Shown piece after piece: positions 44,745-53,060 of a DNA stretch of 64,000 nucleotides (within the stretch, counting starts at the first letter, position 1; each line of letters begins with the position of its first letter). Source of the stretch: Phenylobacterium soli (GTDB lineage: Bacteria; Pseudomonadota; Alphaproteobacteria; Caulobacterales; Caulobacteraceae); NCBI RefSeq assembly GCF_003254475.1, contig NZ_QFYQ01000001.1, forward strand, positions 1,550,001 to 1,614,000, in the 5' to 3' direction. The notes beneath the pieces were generated by a model. The model had not been told where the DNA came from, did not search any database, and was given only the letters and a program-made list of their open reading frames with translations. Made by a program: the position numbers and the translations under genes.

Positions 44745-44826
44745 GGACGAGGCGCGCGAGTCCGAACGCGGTTTCGGGCGCGAGTCGGCAGACGGCGCGG
44801 GCGGCGTTTGCACATTCATCCACCCT

Positions 44827-44855
44827 ACTACGGCGCGGCGGCAAATTCGGATCGA
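44827..44855 (-). promoter_or_regulatory. putative ECF11 autoregulated promoter of rpoE-chrR-DUF1295
   Basis: On the minus strand, CGATCC (44855-44850), a 16-base spacer and CGTAGTA (44833-44827) repeat the layout of the DUF2177 promoter. The site overlaps the back-to-back promoter of the COG2907 operon around a GATCGATC palindrome at 44851-44858. Confidence 0.6.
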
Positions 44856-44858
44856 TCT

Positions 44859-44885
44859 CATCCGCCGCGCCGCTGGCCACGTATT
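44859..44885 (+). promoter_or_regulatory. putative ECF11 promoter of the COG2907-DUF1365-SDR operon
   Basis: TCATCC (44859-44864), 16 bases, then CGTATT from 44881. It has one mismatch to TGATCC in the -35 element and identical spacing to the two neighbouring sites. The first start codon is at 44927. Confidence 0.5.
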
Positions 44886-44926
44886 GGGGGAGCTCGCCAT
44901 GCCGGCGGGCCCGCCCCGAGGTTCCC

Positions 44927-46270
44927 ATGAATCCCTTCGCAGACCCGTCCGCGTCCGCCCGCCCGCTCGAGGTCGCGGTGGTGGGCTCGGGGATCAGCGC
45001 GCTGGCCTGCGCCTGGCTGCTGTCGAAGCGCCACGTCGTGACGCTCTACGAGAGTGAGCCGCGCCTGGGCGGGCACGCCAATACGGTGAGCGTGCGCGGC
45101 GAAGCCGGCGAGGTGGCGGTCGACACCGGCTTCATCGTCTTCAACGACGTGACCTACCCGAACCTTGTCGCCCTGTTCGACCACCTGGGCGTGGAGAGCC
45201 GGGCCACCGACATGTCGTTCGCCGTGTCGCGCGACGAGGGCCGCTTCGAGTACGCCGCGCCGGGCCTGTTCGCCCAGAAACGCAACCTCCTGCGTCCGCG
45301 GTTCTGGCGGATGCTGGCCGAGATCCTGCGCTTCTATCGCCAGGCGCCGGGCGACCTGCAGGCGCTGGGCGACCCGGAGATGACGCTGGCCGACTATCTG
45401 GCGCGCGGGAAGTTCGGGGCGGCCCTCAGCGAGGACCACCTGCTGCCGCTGGCGGCGGCGATCTGGTCGTCGCCGGCCCAGACCCTGGCGGATTTCCCGG
45501 CGCAGGCCTTCATCCGCTTCTGCCACAACCACGGGCTCCTGCGCCTGAGCGGGCGGCCGGTCTGGCGCACGGTCCAGGGCGGCAGCCGCGCCTATGTGGA
45601 GGCGCTGGCCCGCGCCCTGACGGCCGAGGTGCGGCTGGATTGTCCGGTCACGGCGGTGGGCCGCGGGCCGGGCGGGGTCATCGTGCACGACGGGCAGGGC
45701 GGCGAGCGCCGCTTCGACCAGGTGGTGATCGGGACCCACGCCGACCAGGCGCTCGCCATGCTGGCCCAGCCGAGCGCCGCGGAGCGGGAGGTGCTGGGCG
45801 CCTTCCGCTACAGCCGGAACCTGGCGGTGCTGCACACCGACGCCGGGCTGATGCCGCGGCGGCGGCGCGCCTGGGCGAGCTGGAACTACATGGGCGTCGA
45901 GGACGGCCTGTGCGTGACCTACTGGATGAACCGGCTGCAGGGCCTGGCGGGCCGCGATCTCTTCGTCACCCTCAATCCGCCGAGGCCGCCGGCGGCCGGG
46001 ACGCTGCTGCGGAGCGAGGTCTACGAGCATCCGATCTATGACCCGGCGGCGCTGAAGGCCCAGCAACGGCTGTGGAGCCTGCAGGGGCAGGGCGGGGTGT
46101 GGTTCTGCGGCGCCCATTTCGGCGCCGGGTTCCACGAGGACGGCCTGCAGGCGGGCCTGGCGGTCGCCGAGCAGCTCGGCGGCGTGCGTCGTCCCTGGCG
46201 GGTCGCCGACGAGAACGGACGCATCGGCCTGGCCGAGCCCCTGCGGGCGGCGCAGGACCTGGTGTCGTGA
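44927..46270 (+). CDS. COG2907 FAD-dependent amine-oxidase-like flavoprotein, 447 aa
   Basis: The Rossmann start EVAVVGSGISALACAWLLS at ~14-32, YESEPRLGGHANTV, and the C-terminal FAD segment GVWFCGAHFGAGFHEDGLQAG identify a flavin amine oxidase-type protein of COG2907. Proteins of this group sit in sigma-E/ChrR regulons, frequently beside DUF1365 and a cyclopropane fatty acid synthase, suggesting membrane-lipid modification under singlet-oxygen stress. No cyclopropane synthase gene is present here. The stop overlaps the DUF1365 GTG. Confidence 0.9.
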   Translation: MNPFADPSASARPLEVAVVGSGISALACAWLLSKRHVVTLYESEPRLGGHANTVSVRGEAGEVAVDTGFIVFNDVTYPNLVALFDHLGVESRATDMSFAVSRDEGRFEYAAPGLFAQKRNLLRPRFWRMLAEILRFYRQAPGDLQALGDPEMTLADYLARGKFGAALSEDHLLPLAAAIWSSPAQTLADFPAQAFIRFCHNHGLLRLSGRPVWRTVQGGSRAYVEALARALTAEVRLDCPVTAVGRGPGGVIVHDGQGGERRFDQVVIGTHADQALAMLAQPSAAEREVLGAFRYSRNLAVLHTDAGLMPRRRRAWASWNYMGVEDGLCVTYWMNRLQGLAGRDLFVTLNPPRPPAAGTLLRSEVYEHPIYDPAALKAQQRLWSLQGQGGVWFCGAHFGAGFHEDGLQAGLAVAEQLGGVRRPWRVADENGRIGLAEPLRAAQDLVS

Positions 46271-47043
46271 GCGGCTCGGCGCTCTATCTCGGCGAGGTCG
46301 GCCACCGCCGGCTGCGGCCGCGCGAGCACCGGCTGCGCTATCGCGTCTTCTGGCTGCTGCTGGACCTCGACGAGGTGGACGGCCTTGCCGCCCGCCGGCG
46401 GCTGTTCTCCCACAACCGCTTCAACCTGATCTCGCTGCACGACCGCGACCATGGCGACGGCAGCGGCGCGCCGCTGCGCGCCCAGGCCGAGGCGCATCTG
46501 GCGACGTCCGGCATCCAGATCGGCGGCGGCCCGATCCGGCTCCTGACCATGCCGCGCGTGCTGGGCTATGTGTTCAACCCGATCAGCCTCTACTTCTGCC
46601 ACCGGCCCGACGGGGCCCTGGCGGCGATGATCTACGAGGTCACCAGCACCTTCCGCGAGCGGCGGGCCTATGTGATCCCGGTGGCGCCGCAGGACCAGGC
46701 GGCGGGCCAGGTGCGCCAGCGGGCGGCCAAGACGCTCTACGTGTCGCCGTTCATGGGCATGGACATGGAGTACCTGTTCCGCGGCCAGGCCCCGGGCGAG
46801 CGCATGGCGCTCAGCATCGACGGGCTCGACGGCGAGGGCGTGCTGATCCACGCCCACATGCGCGGCGAGCGCCGGCCACTCAGCGACGCCGCCCTGGCCA
46901 GGGCGGCGCTGTCGATGCCACTGCTCACCCTGAAGGTCGTCGCCGCCATCCACTGGGAGGCGCTGAGGCTCTGGCTCAAGGGCGTGCGCCTGACGCGCCG
47001 GCCGCGGCCGCACGGCGAGGAGCCGTTGACTCGCGCTGGGTGA
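46267..47043 (+). CDS. DUF1365 family protein, 258 aa
   Basis: GTG 46267 overlaps the flavoprotein stop (GTGA). The sequence shows the family blocks HRRLRPREHRLRYRVFWLLLDL, RFNLISLHDRDHGDG, LTMPRVLGYVFNPISLYFCH and KTLYVSPFMGMDMEYLF. The function is unknown, but its persistent pairing with COG2907 points to a joint lipid-modification step. It is the second gene of the probable ECF11-controlled operon. Confidence 0.92.
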   Translation: MSGSALYLGEVGHRRLRPREHRLRYRVFWLLLDLDEVDGLAARRRLFSHNRFNLISLHDRDHGDGSGAPLRAQAEAHLATSGIQIGGGPIRLLTMPRVLGYVFNPISLYFCHRPDGALAAMIYEVTSTFRERRAYVIPVAPQDQAAGQVRQRAAKTLYVSPFMGMDMEYLFRGQAPGERMALSIDGLDGEGVLIHAHMRGERRPLSDAALARAALSMPLLTLKVVAAIHWEALRLWLKGVRLTRRPRPHGEEPLTRAG

Positions 47044-47083
47044 GGTCTGCGTTTGGGGCGCGGATTCAATGTGCGGGGACAGC

Positions 47084-47848
47084 ATGACCAGGACGCTTGA
47101 GGGCCAGGTGGCGGTGGTGACGGGCGCATCGAGCGGCCTTGGGCGGCGCTTCGCGCACATCCTCTCCGACGCGGGCGCGGCGGTGGCGCTGATGGCCCGG
47201 CGCACCGACCGGCTGGAGGCGGAGGTCGCGGCGATCCGCGCTAAGGGCGGCAAGGCTCAGGCCTTCGCCCTGGACGTGGCCGACGTGGACGCCATCGGCC
47301 CGGCCCTGGACGCGGCGCAGGCGGCGCTCGGTCCCATCTCGATCCTGGTGAGCAACGCCGGCGTCGGCGGCGACGGCATGGCGCTGGACCTGCCGGTCGA
47401 GGTCTGGGACCAGACCTTCAACGTCAATGTGCGGGCGGTCTATTTCGGGGCGCGCGAGGCGGCGCGGCGGATGATCGATTCCGGCGTGGCGGCCGAGGGC
47501 CGGGCGCGGATCATCAACATCGCCTCGATCGCGGCGTTCGAAGTCCTGCCGGGGCTCTCGACCTACTGCGCCTCCAAGGCGGCGGTGGCGGCCCTGACCA
47601 AGAGCCTGGCGCGCGAGTGGGCGAGGCGCCAGATCGCCGTCAACGCCATCTGCCCGGGGTACATCGAGACCGAGATCAACGCCGACTGGTTCGGCACCGA
47701 GGGCGGGGCCAAGCAGATCGCCGGCTTCCCGCGGCGGCGGCTGATGGAAGAGGACGCCCTCGACGAGGCCCTGATGATGCTGGCGGGCCCCTCGGCGCGG
47801 TTCATCACCGGCAGCCTGATCACGATCGACGACGGCCAGACTCTCTGA
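47084..47848 (+). CDS. short-chain dehydrogenase/reductase, 254 aa
   Basis: A classical SDR: TGASSGLGRRFA cofactor motif at ~14-25, NAG in LVSNAGVGGDG, catalytic serine in INIASIAAF, Y-x3-K in TYCASKAAV and the PGYIETEIN segment. The final ITIDDGQTL is usual. NAD(P) specificity and substrate are unknown. GGGGA precedes ATG 47084 (ATG 47069 is the alternative). It follows DUF1365 by 40 bp and could belong to the same operon. Confidence 0.9.
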   Translation: MTRTLEGQVAVVTGASSGLGRRFAHILSDAGAAVALMARRTDRLEAEVAAIRAKGGKAQAFALDVADVDAIGPALDAAQAALGPISILVSNAGVGGDGMALDLPVEVWDQTFNVNVRAVYFGAREAARRMIDSGVAAEGRARIINIASIAAFEVLPGLSTYCASKAAVAALTKSLAREWARRQIAVNAICPGYIETEINADWFGTEGGAKQIAGFPRRRLMEEDALDEALMMLAGPSARFITGSLITIDDGQTL

Positions 47849-47943
47849 GCGGGGCGCTGCGACCGGGCGGCATTGACGCGGATCAACGGCGAGCGGCCCC
47901 GGCGGCCGCATTCTGCGGCCCGTTGGAGATTCAGGAGCGGGCG

Positions 47944-48453
47944 ATGAGCGGAACGGCGGACGAGGGTGCGATCTTCTCGCGCCAGGGCGGTGAGATCCAG
48001 GCGGTGATGGCGCGCAGCCTCGATCACCCGCCGGCCACGGTCTGGGCCCTGCTCACCGAGACGGCGCGGCTGCCGCAATGGCTGGCGCCGGGCGAGATCG
48101 AGCCGCAGGTCGGCGGCGCAGCGCGGCTGGACTTCGTGGACTCCGGCACGGTCATCGACAGCCGGGTGACCGCCTACGAACCGGGCCGGGTGCTGGAGTA
48201 TTCCTGGAGCGGTCCGGGCGAGCCGCAACGGCCCATCCGCTGGAGCCTCGAGCCGGTGGAGGGCGGCACCGAGCTGACCCTGACCCTGCGCGTGCCGGAG
48301 ACCGAGGACCCGGGCCGGGCCTGCGCCGGCTGGGAGGCGCATCTGGAGATGCTGGCCGCCGCCCTGGAGGGCGTGCCGATCAAGTTCCCGTTCGAGACGT
48401 TCAAGGCCGCCCGCGACGCCTATCGCGCGCAGCTCGAGAACGGCATCGCCTGA
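47944..48453 (+). CDS. SRPBCC/AHSA1-like domain protein, 169 aa
   Basis: The START-like pattern is clear: VMARSLDHPPATVWALLTE, LPQWLAPGEIE, AYEPGRVLEYSW, GGTELTLTLRV and a final helix GWEAHLEMLAAALEG. Ligand and role are unknown. AGGAG lies 7 bases before ATG 47944. Unlike the first SRPBCC gene it has no ArsR partner. It is convergent with a small exported protein gene. Confidence 0.87.
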   Translation: MSGTADEGAIFSRQGGEIQAVMARSLDHPPATVWALLTETARLPQWLAPGEIEPQVGGAARLDFVDSGTVIDSRVTAYEPGRVLEYSWSGPGEPQRPIRWSLEPVEGGTELTLTLRVPETEDPGRACAGWEAHLEMLAAALEGVPIKFPFETFKAARDAYRAQLENGIA

Positions 48454-48466
48454 GCGGGACGCCGGC

Positions 48467-48748
48467 TCAGTAGGCCTTCGGCACGCTCGACAGGCGTTGG
48501 ATCTGGCTGAGCGTCTCGCGGCTCTCGGACTTCTCGTCCTCGGCCTGGGAGCGGCTGCGGCAGACCTTCTTGGTCAAGCGCGAGCCGAGCACCGGCTCGT
48601 TCTTGCAGACGAAGTCGTTGCTCTTCTTGTCGACGAGCATGCCCGTGCCGGTGGAAGCGGGCGCCGAGACGGGCTGGACGGTGGGGGCCGGCGCCGTGGC
48701 GGGCGCGTCGGCGAACATCACGGTGGCGGCGAGAGCGATGGCGATCAT
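48467..48748 (-). CDS. small exported protein, 93 aa (paralogue A)
   Basis: The hydrophobic start MIAIALAATVMFADA is a short signal peptide or anchor. A Pro/Ala-rich linker follows, then the domain MLVDKKSNDFVCKNEPVLGS and KVCRSRSQAEDEKSESRETL with two cysteines. The product at 48944-49237 has the same domain order and 50% or more identity over the conserved part. No family is recognised. The leader GGGGTATC is also shared by both genes. Confidence 0.78.
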   Translation of the reverse strand: MIAIALAATVMFADAPATAPAPTVQPVSAPASTGTGMLVDKKSNDFVCKNEPVLGSRLTKKVCRSRSQAEDEKSESRETLSQIQRLSSVPKAY

Positions 48749-48831
48749 CTCTGATACCCCGGTTAGCTGTGTGGCTTATTGAATACCCGCAATTCGCCAA
48801 AAGAGAACCTGCGGTATTATCCTCCGCCGCA

Positions 48832-48870
48832 TGCGCCCATGACGTGCGCCCATGACGTGGGCCCGTGACG
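48832..48870. repeat. three tandem 13-bp units TGCGCCCATGACG
   Basis: Units at 48832-48844 and 48845-48857 are identical; the third at 48858-48870 (TGGGCCCGTGACG) differs at two bases. The repeat lies in the 195-bp gap between the two paralogous exported protein genes. Confidence 0.8.
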
Positions 48871-48907
48871 CTCGTCGAGGTGTGCTGACTGGACGGGGCT
48901 CCAGGCG

Positions 48908-48937
48908 GCCCTGCCGACGTCGCTCCGCCGGCAGGGC
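48908..48937 (-). terminator. stem-loop just after the paralogue B stop codon
   Basis: GCCCTGCCG and CGGCAGGGC form a perfect 9-bp stem with a 12-base loop, six bases after the stop of the gene at 48944. No T-run follows, so it may protect the mRNA end rather than terminate. Confidence 0.45.
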
Positions 48938-48943
48938 GCCGGA

Positions 48944-49237
48944 TCAGTTGCCGCGCGGAATCTGCGACAGACCCTGGATGCGCTGCAGCGCCTGACGGCT
49001 CTCGGACTTGTCGTCCTCGGCCTGGCTGCGGCTGCGGCAGACCTTCTGCTTGAAGTGCGTGCCGAGCACTTCTTCGCTGTGGCAGATGTAGTCGTTGCTC
49101 TTCTTGTCGACGGTCATGCCGGCGGCCTTGGCGGGCGCGGCCGGAGGCGCGGCCGGAGCCGCCGCAGCAGGAGCCTCGGCGGCGGTCGGCGTGACGTCGG
49201 CGAACAGCACCGCGGCGGCGAGAACGATACCAAACAT
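48944..49237 (-). CDS. small exported protein, 97 aa (paralogue B)
   Basis: A signal-like segment MFGIVLAAAVLFADV is followed by an alanine/proline-rich linker and the conserved domain TVDKKSNDYICHSEEVLGTH, KVCRSRSQAEDDKSESRQAL, with the same two cysteines as paralogue A. ATG 49237 is chosen; a TTG at 49255 would add six residues. The two genes arose by tandem duplication. Their role, probably in the cell envelope, is unknown. Confidence 0.78.
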   Translation of the reverse strand: MFGIVLAAAVLFADVTPTAAEAPAAAAPAAPPAAPAKAAGMTVDKKSNDYICHSEEVLGTHFKQKVCRSRSQAEDDKSESRQALQRIQGLSQIPRGN

Positions 49238-49356
49238 TTTGACTGTTACCCCCAATGAGTACGTGGAGGCTGGATACCCCAGCTACGAAAACCGAGAAAC
49301 CCCCGGTATAGCCGCGCTGGCGATGCGCCCCAGGCGGGCGTGGCGCGTTGCGCAGA

Positions 49357-49893
49357 TCAGAGGCGGATGCCGGGGCCCGTGGGCGCCGAGGCGTCACCGC
49401 CGTTGAGCGCCTTCTGCATCCAGACGATGTCGACCCAGCGGCCGTGCTTGAAGCCCAGGCTCCTGCCGACCCCGGAGTGGGTGAAGCCAAGCGCGGTGTG
49501 CAGGCCAATCGAGCCGGCGTTGCCGCTGTCGCCGATCACCGCCACCACCTGTCGCACGCCCAGGCTTTCGCAGGCTTCGAGCACCTTGGAGAGCACCAGG
49601 CGGCCGACTCCCCGGCCCATGGCGTCGGGGGCGATGTAGACGCTGTCCTCCACGGTGTAGCGGTAGGCGGCGCGCGGGCGGAAGGCGCTGGCGTAGGCGA
49701 AGCCCAGCACCCGGCCCTCGTCCTCCGCGACCAGGTAGGGCAGGCCCCGCTCGAGCACGGCGGAGATGCGCCGGCCCATCTCGTCGGCAGAGGGCGGCTC
49801 CTCCTCGAAGGTGCCGAAGCCGTGCAGCACGTGGTGGCCGTAGATGCCCGCCAAGGCCTCCGCGTCGGCCAGTGTCGCCCCCCGAACGATCAT
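49357..49893 (-). CDS. GNAT N-acetyltransferase (phosphinothricin acetyltransferase-like), 178 aa
   Basis: The GNAT fold is visible: MIVRGATLADAEALAGIYGH, a central FEEEPPSADEM typical of Pat/Bar-like enzymes, the acetyl-CoA loop MGRGVGRLVLSKVLE and LGFTHSGVGRSLGFKHGRW. These enzymes acetylate amino groups of small molecules such as phosphinothricin or methionine sulfoximine; the real substrate is unknown. ATG 49893 overlaps the stop of the oligopeptidase gene (ATGA), so the two are coupled. Confidence 0.9.
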   Translation of the reverse strand: MIVRGATLADAEALAGIYGHHVLHGFGTFEEEPPSADEMGRRISAVLERGLPYLVAEDEGRVLGFAYASAFRPRAAYRYTVEDSVYIAPDAMGRGVGRLVLSKVLEACESLGVRQVVAVIGDSGNAGSIGLHTALGFTHSGVGRSLGFKHGRWVDIVWMQKALNGGDASAPTGPGIRL

Positions 49894-51974
49894 GCGCGCC
49901 AGCCTCCGTCCAAAGCCCAGACCGCGAAAGCGTAGTCGAGGGCGATCTCCTTGAGGAAGTCGAACCGCCCGGACGCCCCCCCGTGGCCGGCCTCCATGTT
50001 GATCTTGAGCAGGATCGGGGCTTCGCCCGTCGTGAAATCGCGCAGTTTGGCCACCCACTTGGCCGGCTCCCAGTAGGTGACGCGCGGATCGGAGAGGCCG
50101 CCGGTGGCCAGCACCGGCGGATAGGCCTGGGCGCTGACGCAGTCGTAGGGGCTGTAGCCGGCGATGCGGTCGTAGGCGGCGGCGTCCTCCAGCGGATTGC
50201 CCCACTCCGGCCATTCCGGCGGGGTGAGCGGCAGGGAGGTGTCGCTCATGGTGTTGAGCACGTCGACGAAGGGCACGGCGGCGATGATCGCGCCCCAGAG
50301 GTCGGGCCTGAGGTTGGCGACCGCGCCCATCAGCATGCCGCCCGCCGAGCCGCCGTAGGCCGCGATCCTGCCCTTGCTGGCGTAGCCCTCGGCGATCAGG
50401 TGTTCGGCGCAGGCGATGAAGTCCGTGAAGGTGTTGGGCTTCTTGTCCTTGCGGCCGTCGAGGAACCAGCCCCAGCCCTTGTCCGAGCCGCCGCGTATGT
50501 GGGCGACGGCCCAGATCCAGCCGCGGTCCACGAGGGATAGGTTGCGGATCGAGAAGCTGGGCTCCATGGCGTGGCCGTAGGAGCCGTAGCCGTACAGCAT
50601 GACCGGTGCGGAGCCGTCGCGCGGGGCGTCCTTCAGCATCAAGAGGGTGATCGGCACGGTCTCGCCGTCGGCGGCGCGGGCCGCGATCCTGCGCGCCACG
50701 TAGCGTGCGGGATCATGGCCGGAGGGGATCTCCTGGGTCTTGCGCAGGGTCCGCGCGCGGCTGGCCATGTCGTAGTCGAACCACTGCCGGGGCGTGGTAG
50801 GCGACTGGTAGACGAAGCGCGTCGTCGTGGTGACGTACTCGTAGCCGTGCTCGAGGGAGAGGGCGTAGGCCTCCTCGTCGAAGGCGATGACGTGCTCCTC
50901 GCCGCCGCGGGTGGTGACCACCAGCCGGTCGAGGGCGTCGACGCGCTCGGCCCGGACCAGATGCTGGGCGTAGGGGGCGAAGCCGGTGATGTAGCGGCCG
51001 GGCTGGTGGGCGATCCAGTCGCGCCAGGTCGTCTTCGACGGGACCGCGACGTCTGAGACGCAGAGCTTGAAGTCGACCGCGCCGTCGTCGTTGGTGCGGA
51101 TCACCCAGCGGTCGCCCCAATGGTCGAGCTCGTACTTCACCCCGACCCGGCGCGGCTCGGCCACCACCGGCACGGCGGTGGGATGGCCGCCGGGGATCAG
51201 CCACAGCTCGGTGGTCTCCTGGTTGCCCACGTGGATCAGGATGTGGCTGTCGTCGGAGGCGACCGCGACGCCGAGGAACATGCCGTCGTCGTGCTCCTCG
51301 TAGACCAGTTCGTCCTCGCCGCCGCGGGACGGGCGGCGGAAGACCTTGGCCGGGCGGGCGTTCTCGTCCCGCCAGATCCAGAAGATCCACTGGCTGTTGG
51401 GCGAGAAGACGAAGTCGCCGTAGGCGCTCTCGATCGGGCTGCCGATCTCCGCCCCGGTCGCGAGGTCCATGACCCGGATCGTGTAGTACTCCGAGCCCTG
51501 CTCGTCCGCCGCGAAGGCGTAGAGCGCGTGGTCGGGGCTGTGGCTGGCGGCGCCGACGTGGAAATAGGCCTTGCCCCTGGCCAGGGCCTCCTCGTCGAGC
51601 AGCACCTCCTCGCCGTCGTCGCGACCGCGCGGACGACGCGCATGGATCGGCTGCTGTGCGCCCTTCTCGTAGCGGGAATAGTATTCCCACGGGCCGTCCG
51701 GGACCGGGACGGAGGCGTCGTCCTCCCTGATACGGGCCTTCATCTCCTCGAACATCCTCGCCTGCAGCGCCTCGGTCGAGGCGAGCATGGCGGCGGTGTA
51801 GGCGTTCTCCGCTTCGAGGTGCGCGCGGACGTCGGGGCGCAGGGCCTTGGGGTCGCGCAGCACCTGCTGCCAGTTGTCGTCCTTCATCCAGGCGTAGTCG
51901 TCGGTCCGGCTGCGGCCGAGCTGTTCGACGCGGTGAGGAATCTTGGCGGCGCGGGGCGGTTGGGGACGGCTCAT
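49890..51974 (-). CDS. ptrB: oligopeptidase B (S9A prolyl oligopeptidase family), 694 aa
   Basis: This serine peptidase cleaves short peptides after basic residues. An N-terminal seven-bladed propeller (~1-420) caps an alpha/beta hydrolase domain. The nucleophile lies in YGGSAGGMLMG (~541), the aspartate in GLSDPRVTYWEP and the histidine in EAGHGGASGRF (~663). AHIRGGSDKGWGW is a family signature. There is no signal peptide, so it is cytoplasmic. ATG 51974 is used; upstream in-frame sequence lacks coding character. Confidence 0.93.
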   Translation of the reverse strand: MSRPQPPRAAKIPHRVEQLGRSRTDDYAWMKDDNWQQVLRDPKALRPDVRAHLEAENAYTAAMLASTEALQARMFEEMKARIREDDASVPVPDGPWEYYSRYEKGAQQPIHARRPRGRDDGEEVLLDEEALARGKAYFHVGAASHSPDHALYAFAADEQGSEYYTIRVMDLATGAEIGSPIESAYGDFVFSPNSQWIFWIWRDENARPAKVFRRPSRGGEDELVYEEHDDGMFLGVAVASDDSHILIHVGNQETTELWLIPGGHPTAVPVVAEPRRVGVKYELDHWGDRWVIRTNDDGAVDFKLCVSDVAVPSKTTWRDWIAHQPGRYITGFAPYAQHLVRAERVDALDRLVVTTRGGEEHVIAFDEEAYALSLEHGYEYVTTTTRFVYQSPTTPRQWFDYDMASRARTLRKTQEIPSGHDPARYVARRIAARAADGETVPITLLMLKDAPRDGSAPVMLYGYGSYGHAMEPSFSIRNLSLVDRGWIWAVAHIRGGSDKGWGWFLDGRKDKKPNTFTDFIACAEHLIAEGYASKGRIAAYGGSAGGMLMGAVANLRPDLWGAIIAAVPFVDVLNTMSDTSLPLTPPEWPEWGNPLEDAAAYDRIAGYSPYDCVSAQAYPPVLATGGLSDPRVTYWEPAKWVAKLRDFTTGEAPILLKINMEAGHGGASGRFDFLKEIALDYAFAVWALDGGWRA

Positions 51975-52161
51975 CCCGGCTAAATGCGCCGCCGGCCAGG
52001 CCCGCTCAAGCTCCCCAAGAGGTTTGTACGCGTCATTCGGGCGCACGACATGCTGTCACCTTGGCGCGCACCGGGGACTCTGGCCAAATCCTCCCACATC
52101 GAGACCGCGCCCGGATCAAGACGCAGAAGAGTCGGACGGGCGCACCTGATCGGGGAAGAGC

Positions 52162-52989
52162 ATGGCGATCGATCTCGCCGTCGACCTGATGCACGCCACC
52201 GTCCAGCTCGAGCAGCCGCTCGGCGACGGCACGCGCACCGTGGGCACGGGGTTCCTGATTTCCGATCCGGGTCCGGACGGCAAGCCGCGGACGGTGCTGG
52301 TCACCGCCAACCACGTGCTGGCCGGCATGCCGGGCGGCACGGCGCGGATCGGCTACCGCATCGCCAATGCCGACGGCAGCTGGAGCTATTCGCCCCAGCC
52401 GTTGAAGATCCGCGACGCCGGCGGCCACGAGCTTTGGACCCACCATCCCTCGCGCGACGTGGCGGCGATCACTATCACCGCGCCGCCGGAGTTCGCCCGC
52501 GCGGCGATCCCGAAGAACTATCTGGCGGCCGACGACACCTTCACCCAGTACAAGGTGGAGGCCGGCGACGAGATGATGGCCCTGGGCTTCCCGCGCGGGC
52601 TGGCGGCCAACCAGGCGGGCTTCCCGATCCTGCGCTCGGGCCGGGTGGCCTCCTATCCGGTGGCGCCGGCCAAGATCTTCCCGACCTTCCTGCTCGACTT
52701 CTCGGTGTTCCCCGGCAACTCGGGCGGGCCGGTGTTCATGACCGAGCAGGACCGGCGCTCGAGCACGGCCAACCAGAGCCAGGAGCCGGAGTTCATCGCG
52801 GGGCTGCTGACGCAGCAGGTGGAGCTGAACAACGAGCGGCTGGAGATCGGCATCGTCACCCACGCCAAGTTCATCCGCGAGACGCTGGACAGGCTCGACG
52901 ATCCCAAGGCGCCGGTGACGGTGGTGGCCGAGGCGCCGGTGGTCGGGGCCAAGGCGGCCAGCGCCGAAGAGGCCGCCCGCGGGGACTAA
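52162..52989 (+). CDS. trypsin-like serine protease domain protein, 275 aa, no signal peptide
   Basis: The catalytic triad of a chymotrypsin-fold protease is complete: H51 in TANHVL, D99 in PSRDVAAI and S187 in FPGNSGGPVF. There is no signal peptide, membrane segment or PDZ domain, so it differs from DegP-type proteins and would act in the cytoplasm unless exported another way. The last 30 residues are Ala/Val-rich. GGGGAAG precedes ATG 52162. It is divergent from the oligopeptidase gene (187 bp). Confidence 0.85.
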   Translation: MAIDLAVDLMHATVQLEQPLGDGTRTVGTGFLISDPGPDGKPRTVLVTANHVLAGMPGGTARIGYRIANADGSWSYSPQPLKIRDAGGHELWTHHPSRDVAAITITAPPEFARAAIPKNYLAADDTFTQYKVEAGDEMMALGFPRGLAANQAGFPILRSGRVASYPVAPAKIFPTFLLDFSVFPGNSGGPVFMTEQDRRSSTANQSQEPEFIAGLLTQQVELNNERLEIGIVTHAKFIRETLDRLDDPKAPVTVVAEAPVVGAKAASAEEAARGD

Positions 52990-53010
52990 TCAGGCGAGTG
53001 GGCAAACGAA

Positions 53011-53036
53011 AGCCCCGTCGGCGCGCCGACGGGGCT
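53011..53036. terminator. bidirectional hairpin between convergent genes
   Basis: AGCCCCGTCGG / CCGACGGGGCT is an 11-bp perfect stem around CGCG. The minus-strand exit is TTTCGTTT, the plus-strand exit CTCTCTGG, so it mainly suits the MaoC gene. Confidence 0.7.
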
Positions 53037-53060
53037 CTCTGGTCTTCAGTCCTGCGGGGA

